Shown: positions 1-8,461 of the stretch, piece by piece
How positions within the stretch are numbered: the first letter of the stretch is position 1
How the letters are laid out: the number at the start of each line of letters is the position of its first letter
NCBI RefSeq assembly: GCF_036549475.1
Contig: NZ_JAZHLI010000012.1
Location: forward strand, 1 to 64,000
Source: Aurantimonas sp036549475
Lineage (GTDB): Bacteria > Pseudomonadota > Alphaproteobacteria > Rhizobiales > Rhizobiaceae
Length of the DNA: 64,000 nt
Direction: 5' to 3'
Made by a program: the position numbers and the translations under genes
Notes under the pieces: model-generated
Databases searched by the model: none
What the model was told of the DNA's origin: nothing
What the model saw: only the letters and a program-made list of their open reading frames with translations

Positions 1-416
1 TCGAATGGACCTACATCTTCGGCGCCGTCGAACCCTCCACCGGCCAGTCCTTCGCCCTGGTCCTGCCCTATGCCGACAAGGCGATGATGAACCTCTACCT
101 CGCCGAGTTCGCCGGCACCATTCCTGACGACGTCCATATCGTCATGGTTCTCCACGGCGCCGGATGGCACGGTGAAAAGGCCCTCGACGTACCGGCGAAC
201 ATCACCCTCGTCGCGCTTCCGCCCTACAGTCCCCAACTTAACCCGGTCGAGCGGCTCTGGCTCTATCTGCGCGAGACCTCCCTCAGCCTCTGCGTCTTCC
301 GCGACAGGCAAGCCATCATCGACGCTTGCTGCGACGCCTGGAACCCCGCCACCAAAGATCCGAGCCGCATCCAAACCCTCTGCAACTATCCCTACATCAA
401 AGCGGTCAGTTCATGA
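1..416 (+). CDS. IS630-family transposase, C-terminal part (runs off the left edge)
   Basis: The reading frame is open from base 3 and ends at the TGA at 414-416, so the N-terminal half lies outside the window. The visible part is the second half of a DDE transposase of the IS630/Tc1 type: a strand ending in a GAGWHG motif, then LPPYSPQLNPVERLW, which carries the last acidic residue of the triad. In active relatives the residue just before GAGWHG is the second catalytic Asp; here codon 153-155 is CAC, giving His. I infer that this copy is probably inactive. No terminal inverted repeat can be assigned because only one end is visible. Confidence 0.85.
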   Translation, partial: EWTYIFGAVEPSTGQSFALVLPYADKAMMNLYLAEFAGTIPDDVHIVMVLHGAGWHGEKALDVPANITLVALPPYSPQLNPVERLWLYLRETSLSLCVFRDRQAIIDACCDAWNPATKDPSRIQTLCNYPYIKAVSS

Positions 417-748
417 GCGCGCCGGTAATCATAGGTCGAATTCACAATCATTGGGAGCATGTTGAGCACAGCGCATCACCCGCTTGGCTTCAAACGCGTT
501 GTTGCGCACGTCCCAAGAACGTTCACCCGATTGCCCTGGGGATTTCCCGGAGGCTGCTTGGCTCGGAACCACGAAACTATTGGGTTGCACGCTACGCTGG
601 ATAGTCCGATCGGCGTAGCCCAATCCGCCTTCAAGCGTATCTGCGGGTAGGAAAGGCGCTTCGGCCTCACTCCAAGGGTCGCCTCGCTCCGCCCCACCGC
701 CGTCTGTATCTTCGAGCCAGCGTAGATCGCAAGGAAGGACGTTGGTCG
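417..748. other. Gene-free stretch between transposase and sugar cluster
   Basis: About 330 bases with no convincing gene on either strand. It should hold the right end of the IS element and the leader of the sugar cluster. A purine-rich AAGGAAGG at 730-737 is the likely ribosome binding site for the gene starting at 749. I see no clear promoter hexamers or hairpin. Confidence 0.5.
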
Positions 749-1816
749 ATGCGGGTTCTTGTAACGGGACATCAAGGATATATCGGGTCCGTCATGGTCC
801 CGTTGCTGCTGAAGGCAGGCCACGAGGTTTCCGGGATCGACAGCAATCTCTACGAGCGCTGCACCTACGATCCGGGAGGCCAACAGGTTGCGGTCGAGAC
901 CCGGCGGAAGGACGTCCGCGACGTGCAGGCGAGGGACCTGGAAGGGGTCGACGCCGTCATCCATCTGGCGGCCCTGTCGAACGATCCGCTCGGGAATCTC
1001 AATCCGGATGTCACCTTCGAGATCAACCATCGCGCTAGCGTGGGGCTTGCGAAGGCCGCGAAAGAAGCTGGCGTCGAACGCTTTCTGTTCGCGTCGTCCT
1101 GCAGCAATTACGGACAATCGGGCGCCGAAATGATCGACGAGACCGGCGAGCTCAATCCGGTGACCGCCTATGGGCGCTCCAAGGTCCTCTCTGAGCTCGA
1201 CATCTCAAAACTGGCCGACGGCCGGTTCTGCCCGACCTACCTGCGGCCTGCGACCGCCTATGGACTGTCGCCGCGCCTGCGCTTCGACATCGTCTTGAAC
1301 AACCTCGTGGCCTTCGCGGTCACCGAGGGCATGATCTTCATGAAATCCGACGGATCGCCCTGGCGCCCAATCGTACATATCGCGGATATCTCGCGCGCCT
1401 TCATTGCTTGCCTCGCCGCGCCCAAGGACAAGGTCTGGAACGAGGCGTTCAACGTCGGCGCGACATCGCAGAACTACCGAATTCGCGAGATCGCCGAGAT
1501 CGTCGCCGGCGTGGTGCCCGGCTGCGACCTGCGCTTCGCTGCGGATGCAGGCCCCGACACGCGCTCCTACCGGGTGAGCTTTGAAAAGCTCGCGCGGGTG
1601 CTTCCGGACGCCGTCCCGAAATGGGATGCACGCGCCGGCGCCGAGGAGCTCTACACCGCCTACCGGAAATCGCACCTGACGGCGGAGGAGTTTGAGGGCC
1701 CGCGGTACCAGCGCATCGCGCATATCAGGCAGCTGATGGCCTCCGGCGTCCTGGACGAGAAGCTGCGCCATCGCGCAGCGGCCGAGGCCGCTCCGGCCCT
1801 GTCGCTCGCCGTCTGA
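749..1816 (+). CDS. NAD-dependent epimerase/dehydratase, extended SDR family
   Basis: A 355-residue extended short-chain dehydrogenase/reductase acting on a nucleotide sugar. The nucleotide-binding glycine motif GHQGYIG is at residues 7-13, DAVIHLAA at 68-75 is the usual core strand, SSCSNYG at 116-122 holds the catalytic Ser, and YGRSK at 141-145 provides the Tyr and Lys. Family members catalyse 4-epimerisation, 4,6-dehydration or 4-reduction of NDP-sugars; which reaction applies cannot be read from the motifs. It is the first gene of a cluster with a peptidase-like gene, a C-methyltransferase and a cytidylyltransferase, so a CDP-linked modified sugar is the best guess. A gap of 14 bases separates it from the next gene, suggesting co-transcription. 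Confidence 0.85.
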   Translation: MRVLVTGHQGYIGSVMVPLLLKAGHEVSGIDSNLYERCTYDPGGQQVAVETRRKDVRDVQARDLEGVDAVIHLAALSNDPLGNLNPDVTFEINHRASVGLAKAAKEAGVERFLFASSCSNYGQSGAEMIDETGELNPVTAYGRSKVLSELDISKLADGRFCPTYLRPATAYGLSPRLRFDIVLNNLVAFAVTEGMIFMKSDGSPWRPIVHIADISRAFIACLAAPKDKVWNEAFNVGATSQNYRIREIAEIVAGVVPGCDLRFAADAGPDTRSYRVSFEKLARVLPDAVPKWDARAGAEELYTAYRKSHLTAEEFEGPRYQRIAHIRQLMASGVLDEKLRHRAAAEAAPALSLAV

Positions 1817-1830
1817 CGAGGGGTTGCGCG

Positions 1831-3159
1831 GTGGATATGCTCGAGGACCCATTGCAGCCGCGAAGGCTGGACGAGGCTTCGGCGGCTGAGATCGGCGAGG
1901 CGATCTACTCGCTGGCCTGCGAGCTCTACCCGATCTGCCGCAGCATCACGGGGAGGGGCGTGCGCGAGACCCTCGAGATCCTTTCTCGCCGGATCGACCT
2001 TACACGACACGAGGTGCCGACCGGCACCGCGCTTTTCGACTGGACCGCGCCGAAGGAATGGACAATCCGCGACGCGTGGATCAAGGATGCGTCGGGCCGC
2101 AACGTCCTAGATTTTGCGGCCTCCAACCTTCACGTGATGAGCTACAGCGCGCCGCTTCATGCCAGGATGTCGCTCGACGAGCTGAAGAAGCATGTCGTCA
2201 CGCTGCCCGAGCAGCCGGATCTCATCCCCTACCGCACCTCCTACTATGCGGAACGCTCGGCCTTCTGCATGGCGCACAGCGAGCTTTCCGCATTGTCGGA
2301 GGGTGAATACGAAGCCCTCATCGACTCCGAGCTGGCCGACGGGTCGCTCAGCTACGGCGAGCATGTCCATCGCGGGCGGACGGATCAGGAGTTCCTGCTG
2401 TCCGCCCATATCTGCCATCCCTCGCTCGCCAACGACAATTGTTCCGGGCTGGCTCTGCTGGCCTTGATCGCTCGGGCGCTGAAGGAGCGGGAAACGCGCT
2501 ACAGCTACCGCTTCCTGTTCGCGCCCGGCACGATCGGAGCGCTCGCCTGGCTGGCGGCCAACGAGGATCGGCTGTCCCGCATCGCGCATGGGCTGGTCGT
2601 TTCCTGTGTCGGCGACGGCGGCGGCCCGACCTACAAGCGGAGCCGGCGCGGCGACGCGTTCATCGACCGCGCCATGGTTCATGTGCTGGCGCATACCGGG
2701 TTGAAGCCAACGATCCTCGACTTCTCGCCCTATGGCTACGACGAGCGGCAGTTCTGCTCGCCGGGCTTCGATCTTCCGGTCGGTCTTTTCCAGCGGAGCG
2801 CCTTCGGCACCTTTCCTGAATACCATACCTCGGCCGACAATCTCGACTTCATCCGGCCGATGCACCTGCAGGCTTCTTACCGGATGATCATGGATGCGAT
2901 CGATATCGTCGAGGCGAACTGGACGCCGCGCAACTTGTCGCCGAAGGGGGAGCCCCAACTCGGCCGGCGCGGGCTCTATGCCGCAGTCGGCGGCGACAAG
3001 ACGGGCGTCGCCGGCATGATGGCGATGCTCTGGGTGCTGAACCTTGCCGATGGCGAGCACTGCCTTCTCAATATGGCGGAGCGCTCGGGCATGGCATTCC
3101 GTGAGATCGAGAAGGCGGCGCGGCTGCTGCGCGAACACGGCCTGCTGGCCGACGCTTAG
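1831..3159 (+). CDS. DUF4910/DUF2172 aminopeptidase-like protein
   Basis: A 442-residue protein of the M28-aminopeptidase-like family found in polysaccharide and secondary-metabolite loci. GTG at 1831 is preferred as start because GAGGGG at 1817-1822 sits 8 bases upstream; an in-frame ATG follows at 1837. Likely metal site residues are visible: AHICHPSLANDNCSG at 192-206 (His196, Asp202), Glu305 in YDERQFCSPG, and His332 in EYHTSADNLD. The last 80 residues look like the winged-helix tail of this family. Substrate is unknown; in other sugar clusters these proteins are thought to act on amide bonds of modified sugars or carriers rather than on proteins. It is followed after 15 bases by the convergent epimerase gene. 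Confidence 0.8.
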   Translation: MDMLEDPLQPRRLDEASAAEIGEAIYSLACELYPICRSITGRGVRETLEILSRRIDLTRHEVPTGTALFDWTAPKEWTIRDAWIKDASGRNVLDFAASNLHVMSYSAPLHARMSLDELKKHVVTLPEQPDLIPYRTSYYAERSAFCMAHSELSALSEGEYEALIDSELADGSLSYGEHVHRGRTDQEFLLSAHICHPSLANDNCSGLALLALIARALKERETRYSYRFLFAPGTIGALAWLAANEDRLSRIAHGLVVSCVGDGGGPTYKRSRRGDAFIDRAMVHVLAHTGLKPTILDFSPYGYDERQFCSPGFDLPVGLFQRSAFGTFPEYHTSADNLDFIRPMHLQASYRMIMDAIDIVEANWTPRNLSPKGEPQLGRRGLYAAVGGDKTGVAGMMAMLWVLNLADGEHCLLNMAERSGMAFREIEKAARLLREHGLLADA

Positions 3160-3174
3160 CGTTTTCAAGACGGG

Positions 3175-3714
3175 TCAGGCGGGCACTTCCTCCAGGAGCG
3201 GCCAAGCGAAGTCCCTCGCCGAGATGACGGTGAGCGGAACCGGCCAGATGATCCCGAGCGCAGGCTCGTCGTAGCGCAATCCGCGCGCGGCGTTCGGCGC
3301 GTAGAATTCGGAAATCTGGTACTGGACCACCGCATCATCGGTAAGGGTCTGGAATCCGTGGGCGAAACCCTTCGGGATCAGGATCTGCCGCTGGTTTGCC
3401 GGGGTCAGGACGACGGACAGCCACCGCAGATAGGTTGGCGATGCCGGTCGCATGTCGACGATCACGTCCCAGACCGCGCCCGCCGAACACGAAACCAGCT
3501 TCACCTCGGCGTGGGGATCGGCCTGGAAGTGCAAGCCTCGTAACGTGCCCTTGCGGATCGAATGCGAGCGACTGTGCTGGACGAATCGGGTTTCGAGGCC
3601 TCGCTGTTCGAATGTCTCGACGCAGAAGGTTCGCGCGAACGATCCCCGCTCGTCGATCACGGGCACGGGTTCGATGATGAAGGCGCCGTCGAGCACTGTT
3701 TCGGTAAACTGCAT
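3175..3714 (-). CDS. dTDP-4-dehydrorhamnose 3,5-epimerase family protein (RmlC-like)
   Basis: 179 residues, the normal size for RmlC cupin epimerases. The signature RGLHFQ at 59-64 includes the catalytic base His62, and QYQISEFYAP at 131-140 contains the expected acid Tyr132. FAHGFQTL at 117-124 is the usual cupin strand. The enzyme inverts C3 and/or C5 of a 4-keto-6-deoxy NDP-sugar. Because its neighbours include a C-3-type methyltransferase and a cytidylyltransferase rather than RmlA/B, the substrate may be CDP-linked rather than dTDP-linked. It is the only cluster gene on the minus strand, convergent with the DUF4910 gene and divergent from the methyltransferase. Confidence 0.88.
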   Translation of the reverse strand: MQFTETVLDGAFIIEPVPVIDERGSFARTFCVETFEQRGLETRFVQHSRSHSIRKGTLRGLHFQADPHAEVKLVSCSAGAVWDVIVDMRPASPTYLRWLSVVLTPANQRQILIPKGFAHGFQTLTDDAVVQYQISEFYAPNAARGLRYDEPALGIIWPVPLTVISARDFAWPLLEEVPA

Positions 3715-4060
3715 CTACGCCATCCAGCGGCCGTGGCCGAATGCCTCTTGCGCCGAGTGCAAGGCATCTCTGACGAAGATTGATGCCCGTCGGCCGGTAG
3801 GCCCGAAAGAGAACTCATCGGCGGGTCGCCCTCATCGGAAAGGGGTAGCAAGGCCATACCCCGGCTTCGACCTTCGGATGCAGCTAGCATGCTCCCGGCG
3901 AATACCGCCGTCTTTCGACGCCGTACCCTCCGTTCTATTCCGGTCGTTCGGGTAAATCGGCGATCCCTATGGCCGTATCGGCAGCCTCGTTCCCATCCCG
4001 TACCTTTCTCGCTCCGGCGACAAGCGCCGCCTCGTATCCATTCTCAAGAGCGTGGATGTC
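3715..4060. other. Divergent intergenic region
   Basis: About 345 bases between the starts of the epimerase gene (minus) and the methyltransferase gene (plus). No gene or RNA can be supported here; it should carry the two divergent promoters, but I see no hexamer pair good enough to call. Confidence 0.45.
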
Positions 4061-5350
4061 ATGTCGTCAGTCGAAACCATTCCGCAATCCCACCGCGCGA
4101 GCGTAACGTCCGCATGCCGCCTTTGCGGAGCCGGATTGCGGCACACCTTCGTCGATCTCGGGATGTCGCCCCCCTGCGAGAACTTCCTGCAGGTCGATCA
4201 GATCGACGCGGTGGAACACTACTTCCCGCTTCACGTGCAGGTCTGCGAGCGCTGCTTCCTGGTTCAGCTCAAGGAATATATGAGCCCCAAGGCGATCTTC
4301 ACCGAATACGCCTACTTCTCGTCCTACTCCACCAGCTGGGTCGCCCATGCGAAGGCCTATTGCGAGGCGATCGCCTCACGCTGCGGCCTTGTCGCAGACA
4401 GCCTCGTAGTCGAGCTGGCGAGCAATGACGGCTACCTTCTGCAGCATTTCCTGCCTATGGGCATTCCGGTGCTGGGGATCGAACCCGCCGCCAACGTAGC
4501 GCGTGCGGCGGTCGAAAGGGGCGTTCCGACCCTGGTCGACTTCTTCGGCGTTCGTCTTGCCACGGCGCTCGCGGCCGAAGGAAAGCAGGCTGATCTGATC
4601 GCCGGCAACAACGTGCTCGCTCAGGTTCCCGATCTCAACGACTTCGTGGCGGGGATGAAGATCCTTCTGAAGCCCACAGGCGTTATCACGCTGGAGTTCC
4701 CGCACCTCGAGAAGCTGATCGCCGAGAACCAGTTCGACACGATCTATCATGAGCATTTCTCTTACTTCTCGCTGCTGACGATCGCCGAGATGGCTAGGCG
4801 CCATCGGCTCAAGGTCATCGATGTCGAGGAACTGCCCACCCATGGCGGGTCGCTGCGGGTGTACTTGGCCCACGGCGAAAGCCGTCATCCGGTGAGCCTT
4901 GCCGTCGGCCAGCTCCTTGCCCGGGAGAAGCGGCACGGCTTGGCCGACATCGGGACCTATGCCTCGTTCGGGATGAAGGCCAAGCGCGCCAAACGCGACC
5001 TCCTGACCTTCCTCATCGCCGCGAAGAACGAGGGCAAGACGATCTGCGGCTACGGGGCGCCCGGCAAGGGAAACACGCTTCTCAACTACTGCGCGATCGG
5101 CAACGACTTCCTCGACTTCACCGTCGACCGCAACCCCTACAAGCACGGCCGCTTCACGCCCGGGATGCACATCCCCATCCACCCGGTCGAGGCGATCGAC
5201 GCGGCCAAGCCCGACTACATCCTGATCCTGCCCTGGAACCTTAGGGACGAGATCATGAAGCAGATGCACCACGTCGCGGCCTGGGGCGCGAAGTTCGTGG
5301 TTCCGATTCCCTTCGTCACAGTCATCAATTCAGCGGAGTTCCGGAGATGA
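4061..5350 (+). CDS. Class I SAM-dependent sugar C-methyltransferase, three-domain type
   Basis: 429 residues, with three parts. An N-terminal zinc-binding domain has Cys19, Cys22, Cys62 and Cys65 (CRLC and CERC pairs). The SAM-binding core begins with VVELASNDGYLL at 116-127. A C-terminal domain containing GKTICGYGAPGKGNTLL is typical of the Methyltransf_14 partner. This architecture is that of NDP-4-keto-6-deoxyhexose 3-C-methyltransferases such as TylC3, which make branched sugars. ATG 4061 is chosen over GTG 4052 because AAGAG at 4046-4050 is too close to the GTG. Its stop overlaps the next start in ATGA. Confidence 0.85.
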   Translation: MSSVETIPQSHRASVTSACRLCGAGLRHTFVDLGMSPPCENFLQVDQIDAVEHYFPLHVQVCERCFLVQLKEYMSPKAIFTEYAYFSSYSTSWVAHAKAYCEAIASRCGLVADSLVVELASNDGYLLQHFLPMGIPVLGIEPAANVARAAVERGVPTLVDFFGVRLATALAAEGKQADLIAGNNVLAQVPDLNDFVAGMKILLKPTGVITLEFPHLEKLIAENQFDTIYHEHFSYFSLLTIAEMARRHRLKVIDVEELPTHGGSLRVYLAHGESRHPVSLAVGQLLAREKRHGLADIGTYASFGMKAKRAKRDLLTFLIAAKNEGKTICGYGAPGKGNTLLNYCAIGNDFLDFTVDRNPYKHGRFTPGMHIPIHPVEAIDAAKPDYILILPWNLRDEIMKQMHHVAAWGAKFVVPIPFVTVINSAEFRR

Positions 5351-6162
5351 AAGTCGTCCTGTTCTGCGGTGGTCTGGGTACACGTATCCGCGAGTATTCG
5401 GAATCCGTCCCGAAGCCGATGATACCACTCGGCCATCAGCCCATCCTGCACCACGTGATGGAGTATTACAGCGAGCACGGGCATGACGACTTCGTTCTCT
5501 GCCTCGGATACAAGGCGAACGTCGTCAAGGATTTCTTCCTGAACATCCGGCCGACGACATTCGCTGACTGCGTCGTATCCGGCGGTGGAAAGGACGTGCA
5601 GGTCATCGGTGAAGTTAGCAAGGATTGGCGGGTCACGCTGCTCGACACGGGCATCTGGCGCAATATCGGCGAACGTCTTTGGGCCGCAAGGGATCAGGTT
5701 CGAGGCGAGAAGATATTCCTTGCCAATTACAGCGACGGTCTGACCGACGTCGACCTCGACGACATGGTCCGGCGCTTCGAGGTCAGCGGCAAGCTTGCCT
5801 GCTTCCTCGCCGTGCGGCCGCCCTTGACCTACCATCTGGTCGACATGGCCGAGGATGGCGGGGTTCGCGAGTTCCGCTCGTCGGACCGCTCTGACATCTG
5901 GATCAACGGCGGTTACTTCGTCATGCGTCCGGAGATTTTCGACTACATGCGCGAGGGCGAGGAACTGGTGCTCGAGCCTTTCGCTCGCCTGATCGCCGAC
6001 AACCAGCTCATGGCCTACAAGCATGAAGGCTTCTGGCGGTCGATGGATACGCTGCGGGATTGGCAAGTGCTCGAGGATATGGTGGAGAAGGGTGACATGC
6101 CCTGGAACGCCCGCGTTAGCTCAGAGCGCAAGCGGCGAACCGTCATCCGGGCAATCCCATGA
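5347..6162 (+). CDS. Sugar-phosphate nucleotidyltransferase, glucose-1-phosphate cytidylyltransferase-like
   Basis: A 271-residue nucleotidyltransferase with the nucleotide-binding loop GGLGTR at 8-13 and KPM at 23-25, followed by PILHHVMEYYSEHG, which is typical of RfbF/DdhA proteins that make CDP-glucose from CTP and glucose 1-phosphate. The loop reads IREYSESVPKPM instead of the usual LSEET..KPKPM, so NTP preference is not certain. The region after 230 (GFWRSMDTLRDWQVLE) is the conserved C-terminal dimer segment. It overlaps the methyltransferase by 4 bases and the deacetylase by 4 bases, so these three are translationally coupled. No CDP-glucose 4,6-dehydratase gene is clearly present, although the first gene of the cluster could take that role. 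Confidence 0.82.
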   Translation: MKVVLFCGGLGTRIREYSESVPKPMIPLGHQPILHHVMEYYSEHGHDDFVLCLGYKANVVKDFFLNIRPTTFADCVVSGGGKDVQVIGEVSKDWRVTLLDTGIWRNIGERLWAARDQVRGEKIFLANYSDGLTDVDLDDMVRRFEVSGKLACFLAVRPPLTYHLVDMAEDGGVREFRSSDRSDIWINGGYFVMRPEIFDYMREGEELVLEPFARLIADNQLMAYKHEGFWRSMDTLRDWQVLEDMVEKGDMPWNARVSSERKRRTVIRAIP

Positions 6163-6839
6163 GGAGTCTAAGCCTCGCCCGTCCGGGTGAGGCCCTCGAC
6201 ATTCTCTGCCTCGGCGCCCATTCCGACGATATCGAGATCGGGCTGGGCGGGACGATCCTCAGCCTCATAGAGGCGAGGATTGAGCTCCGCGTCTCGTGGT
6301 GCGTGTTCAGCGCCATTGGGCCTCGCGCTGCGGAGGCGGAGGCGTCGGCGTCGGCGTTCCTCGCGGGCGCGACCGGCTACAGGCTGGAACTCGGCGAATT
6401 CGAGGACGCGCTGTTTCCGACGCAAAGCCGGGCTATCAAGGAGTGGATGATAAATATCCGAGGACGCGCTTCACCGGACGTCATCTTCACCCATGCCCGA
6501 CACGACGCGCATCAGGATCACCGCGAGGTCAGTGCGCTGACCTGGAACGTCTTCCGCGATCATCTGGTCTACGAGTACGAGATCCCCAAGTGGGATGGCG
6601 ATCTGGGGCGGCCGAATGCTTACTTTCCTATCACCCGACCGGTTCTGGAGAGGAAGATGACGCTTCTTCGCGAGCATTTCGGCACACAGCGATCGAAGGA
6701 CTGGTTCGACGACGAGACGTTCCAAGCCCTTGCCCGCATCCGCGGCATGGAATGCCGTGCGCCCGATCGCTATGCTGAAGCGTTTGTTGCCCGAAAGATG
6801 CTGCTCTCCTGTGACGCAGGACCTCGCCCGCGCGGCTGA
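6159..6839 (+). CDS. PIG-L family deacetylase
   Basis: 226 residues of the LmbE/PIG-L zinc-dependent N-acetyl hydrolase family. The metal motif AHSDD is at 20-24 (His21, Asp24) and the second part HQDH is at 118-121. Family members remove acetyl groups from N-acetyl-glucosamine-type sugars, as in GPI, mycothiol and bacillithiol synthesis. It is translationally coupled to the cytidylyltransferase (ATGA overlap), implying that a de-N-acetylation step belongs to this sugar pathway. The last gene of the cluster; the tRNA-Asp follows 363 bases later. Confidence 0.87.
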   Translation: MRSLSLARPGEALDILCLGAHSDDIEIGLGGTILSLIEARIELRVSWCVFSAIGPRAAEAEASASAFLAGATGYRLELGEFEDALFPTQSRAIKEWMINIRGRASPDVIFTHARHDAHQDHREVSALTWNVFRDHLVYEYEIPKWDGDLGRPNAYFPITRPVLERKMTLLREHFGTQRSKDWFDDETFQALARIRGMECRAPDRYAEAFVARKMLLSCDAGPRPRG

Positions 6840-7202
6840 GGGCCGCCGAAGGCGCGGAACCTGGTCCTCAGCGGATGGGTGCATGAAGCCGGGGAAGAGA
6901 CCGGCGGGCCCGCCCCTTCCGCTGAAGCCAGGCTGAAGCCGCCCCCCCACCTGGACGCGATGTTGAGTCGGGCCAGATACGCCTCCCCGATCTGTCATGA
7001 TTCGCCGGTGGAGACAGTCTGACGAGCGGTCGCAGCATTAACGAGAGGCTCGTCCGACCCCGCAGAGACAGGCCAAAAAGGCGTCCGGCCGGCACTGCAG
7101 GATCATCTCGCACTGCGATCGTTTTCTTCCCGGCTTCTCGCTTGACAGTCCCCGATCTTGGCCGTAAACGACCGCTCATCAGCCGCTTCCGAGCGGTGGA
7201 GC
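6840..7202. other. Gene-free stretch upstream of tRNA-Asp
   Basis: 363 bases in which no gene is supportable. I looked for a second copy of the tRNA 3' end that could mark an integration site and saw none. Confidence 0.45.
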
Positions 7203-7279
7203 GCGGGTGTAGCTCAGTCGGTTAGAGTGCCGGCCTGTCACGCCGGAGGTCGCGGGTTCGAGCCCCGTCACTCGCGCCA
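7203..7279 (+). tRNA. tRNA-Asp (GUC)
   Basis: A 77-base cloverleaf. The acceptor stem GCGGGTG at 7203-7209 pairs with CACTCGC at 7269-7275 with one G-U pair; the D arm begins GCTCAGTCGGTTAGAG; the anticodon loop is CTGTCAC with anticodon GTC; the T arm is GCGGGTTCGAGCCCCGT. The terminal CCA at 7277-7279 is encoded. Confidence 0.97.
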
Positions 7280-7441
7280 CTTTCCCTTTCCAGGCAATCA
7301 GTTTCGTCACCGATCGAACATCGCCGCCGCCAAGCGGCGGCTTCGAGCCGACGGATCTCCGCAAATCATCGCCGGGTTGCTCCGTTTCACCCACCGTAGA
7401 CGTAACCTGCCGGTGAGCATTCGCCCGCGCCCGAGAGCGGG

Positions 7442-7765
7442 TCAGATGCCCGAGCCAGCCTCCTCCTCGAAATTGCTCTCGTCGGCCGGCTGCGGCCATG
7501 GTGCCGCCGGCGCCCACGATGGCGCGGTCGGGGAGGGGATGGGCATCCAGGCCAGCAATTCGTCGTTGGCATAGGTGACCGGGCAGCCGGGATCGGAATC
7601 GGTAGCGATCCATTGCGGCTCGAAGGCGCCCCGCGGTGCCGCCCATCGCACCACATCCACTTCCGCCGGCCCCTGTTCCGTGGCGCGCACGGTCACCAGG
7701 ATGCGGCTGCCGTCGCGCAGCGCCTCGCGCATCGGCTGCCAGTCTGCGGCATTGTGATCGGTCAT
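7442..7765 (-). CDS. Conserved hypothetical protein
   Basis: 107 residues beginning MTDHNAADWQPMREALRDG. The ATG at 7765 is chosen because GGAGGGG lies about 8 bases upstream on this strand; an ATG six bases earlier overlaps that site. The first 60 residues (DWQPMREALRDGSRILVTVR, then VDVVRW and WIATDSD) resemble short proteins with a WQPIETAPRDG opening that are common in proteobacteria and phages. The tail is rich in Pro, Ala and Glu. I do not recognise a function. It lies alone between tRNA-Asp and the divergent nuo operon. Confidence 0.65.
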   Translation of the reverse strand: MTDHNAADWQPMREALRDGSRILVTVRATEQGPAEVDVVRWAAPRGAFEPQWIATDSDPGCPVTYANDELLAWMPIPSPTAPSWAPAAPWPQPADESNFEEEAGSGI

Positions 7766-8095
7766 GGCCATGCCCCTCCCGCTCTCGGCATTTACGCATT
7801 TGTGGCCGATCGTCGGATGCCTAAGCGGGGAACGCAACACCGGTCGTGTCATCGGGGGGCCGGTGCCGGCTTTTCCATGCCTTGGCCCCTGCCTGCGGCT
7901 GCGGAGCGCAGGTCCCGTGGACGGCGCTTCCCGCCTTGCTTCGGCTGGGAGAAGGCGATAGTTCTCGCCGCAACACGAAAGGCCCTTGTTTTCGCCGCCT
8001 TGATCCGCCGGATCGGATCTCCGGCGGCCTGCGGAAGGGATGATCGCGAATTTGCGGCCGTTCGATTAGTCACTATTGATTCTGGGGACATCGAG
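7766..8095. other. Leader region of the nuo operon
   Basis: 330 bases between a minus-strand gene and nuoA. It must carry the main nuo promoter. A weak candidate is TTGCGG at 8052-8057 with TATTGA at 8074-8079, spaced 16 bases; I do not see an obvious operator. Confidence 0.35.
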
Positions 8096-8461
8096 ATGCC
8101 CGAACTTCTCGCATCCTATCTGCCGATCGTCATTTTCGTCGGCGTCGCATTGTTTATCGGTTTGGCCCTTCTGGTCTCGCCGTTCCTCCTGGCGTTCAAG
8201 GCACCGGACGACGAGAAGCTGTCGGCCTACGAGTGCGGCTTCGACGCCTTTGACGATTCCCGCATGAAATTCGACGTGCGGTTCTATCTGGTCTCGATTC
8301 TGTTCATCATCTTCGACCTCGAGGTCGCCTTCCTGTTCCCCTGGGCCGCGACCTTCGGGACCCTGGGCTGGTTCGGCTTCTGGTCGATGATGGTCTTTCT
8401 CGGCGTCTTGACGGTCGGCTTCATCTACGAGTGGAAGAAGGGAGCACTGGAATGGGATTGA
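8096..8461 (+). CDS. nuoA: NADH-quinone oxidoreductase subunit A
   Basis: 121 residues with three hydrophobic helices (about 8-30, 63-85, 90-110), the expected NuoA size. The signature YECGFDAFDDSRMKFDVRFY at about 43-62, followed by IFDLEVAFLFPW, forms the quinone-site loop of complex I. The subunit lies in the inner membrane at the foot of the peripheral arm. ATG 8096 is chosen over upstream in-frame codons because it gives the standard N-terminus. First gene of the operon; its end overlaps nuoB by 10 bases. Confidence 0.95.
   Translation: MPELLASYLPIVIFVGVALFIGLALLVSPFLLAFKAPDDEKLSAYECGFDAFDDSRMKFDVRFYLVSILFIIFDLEVAFLFPWAATFGTLGWFGFWSMMVFLGVLTVGFIYEWKKGALEWD

Noticed and set aside
7203..7279. 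tRNA-Asp as an integration site for the sugar cluster
   Set aside because: Islands usually insert at the 3' end of a tRNA; here the 3' side leads to the core nuo operon, and no repeat of the tRNA end was seen on the other side.
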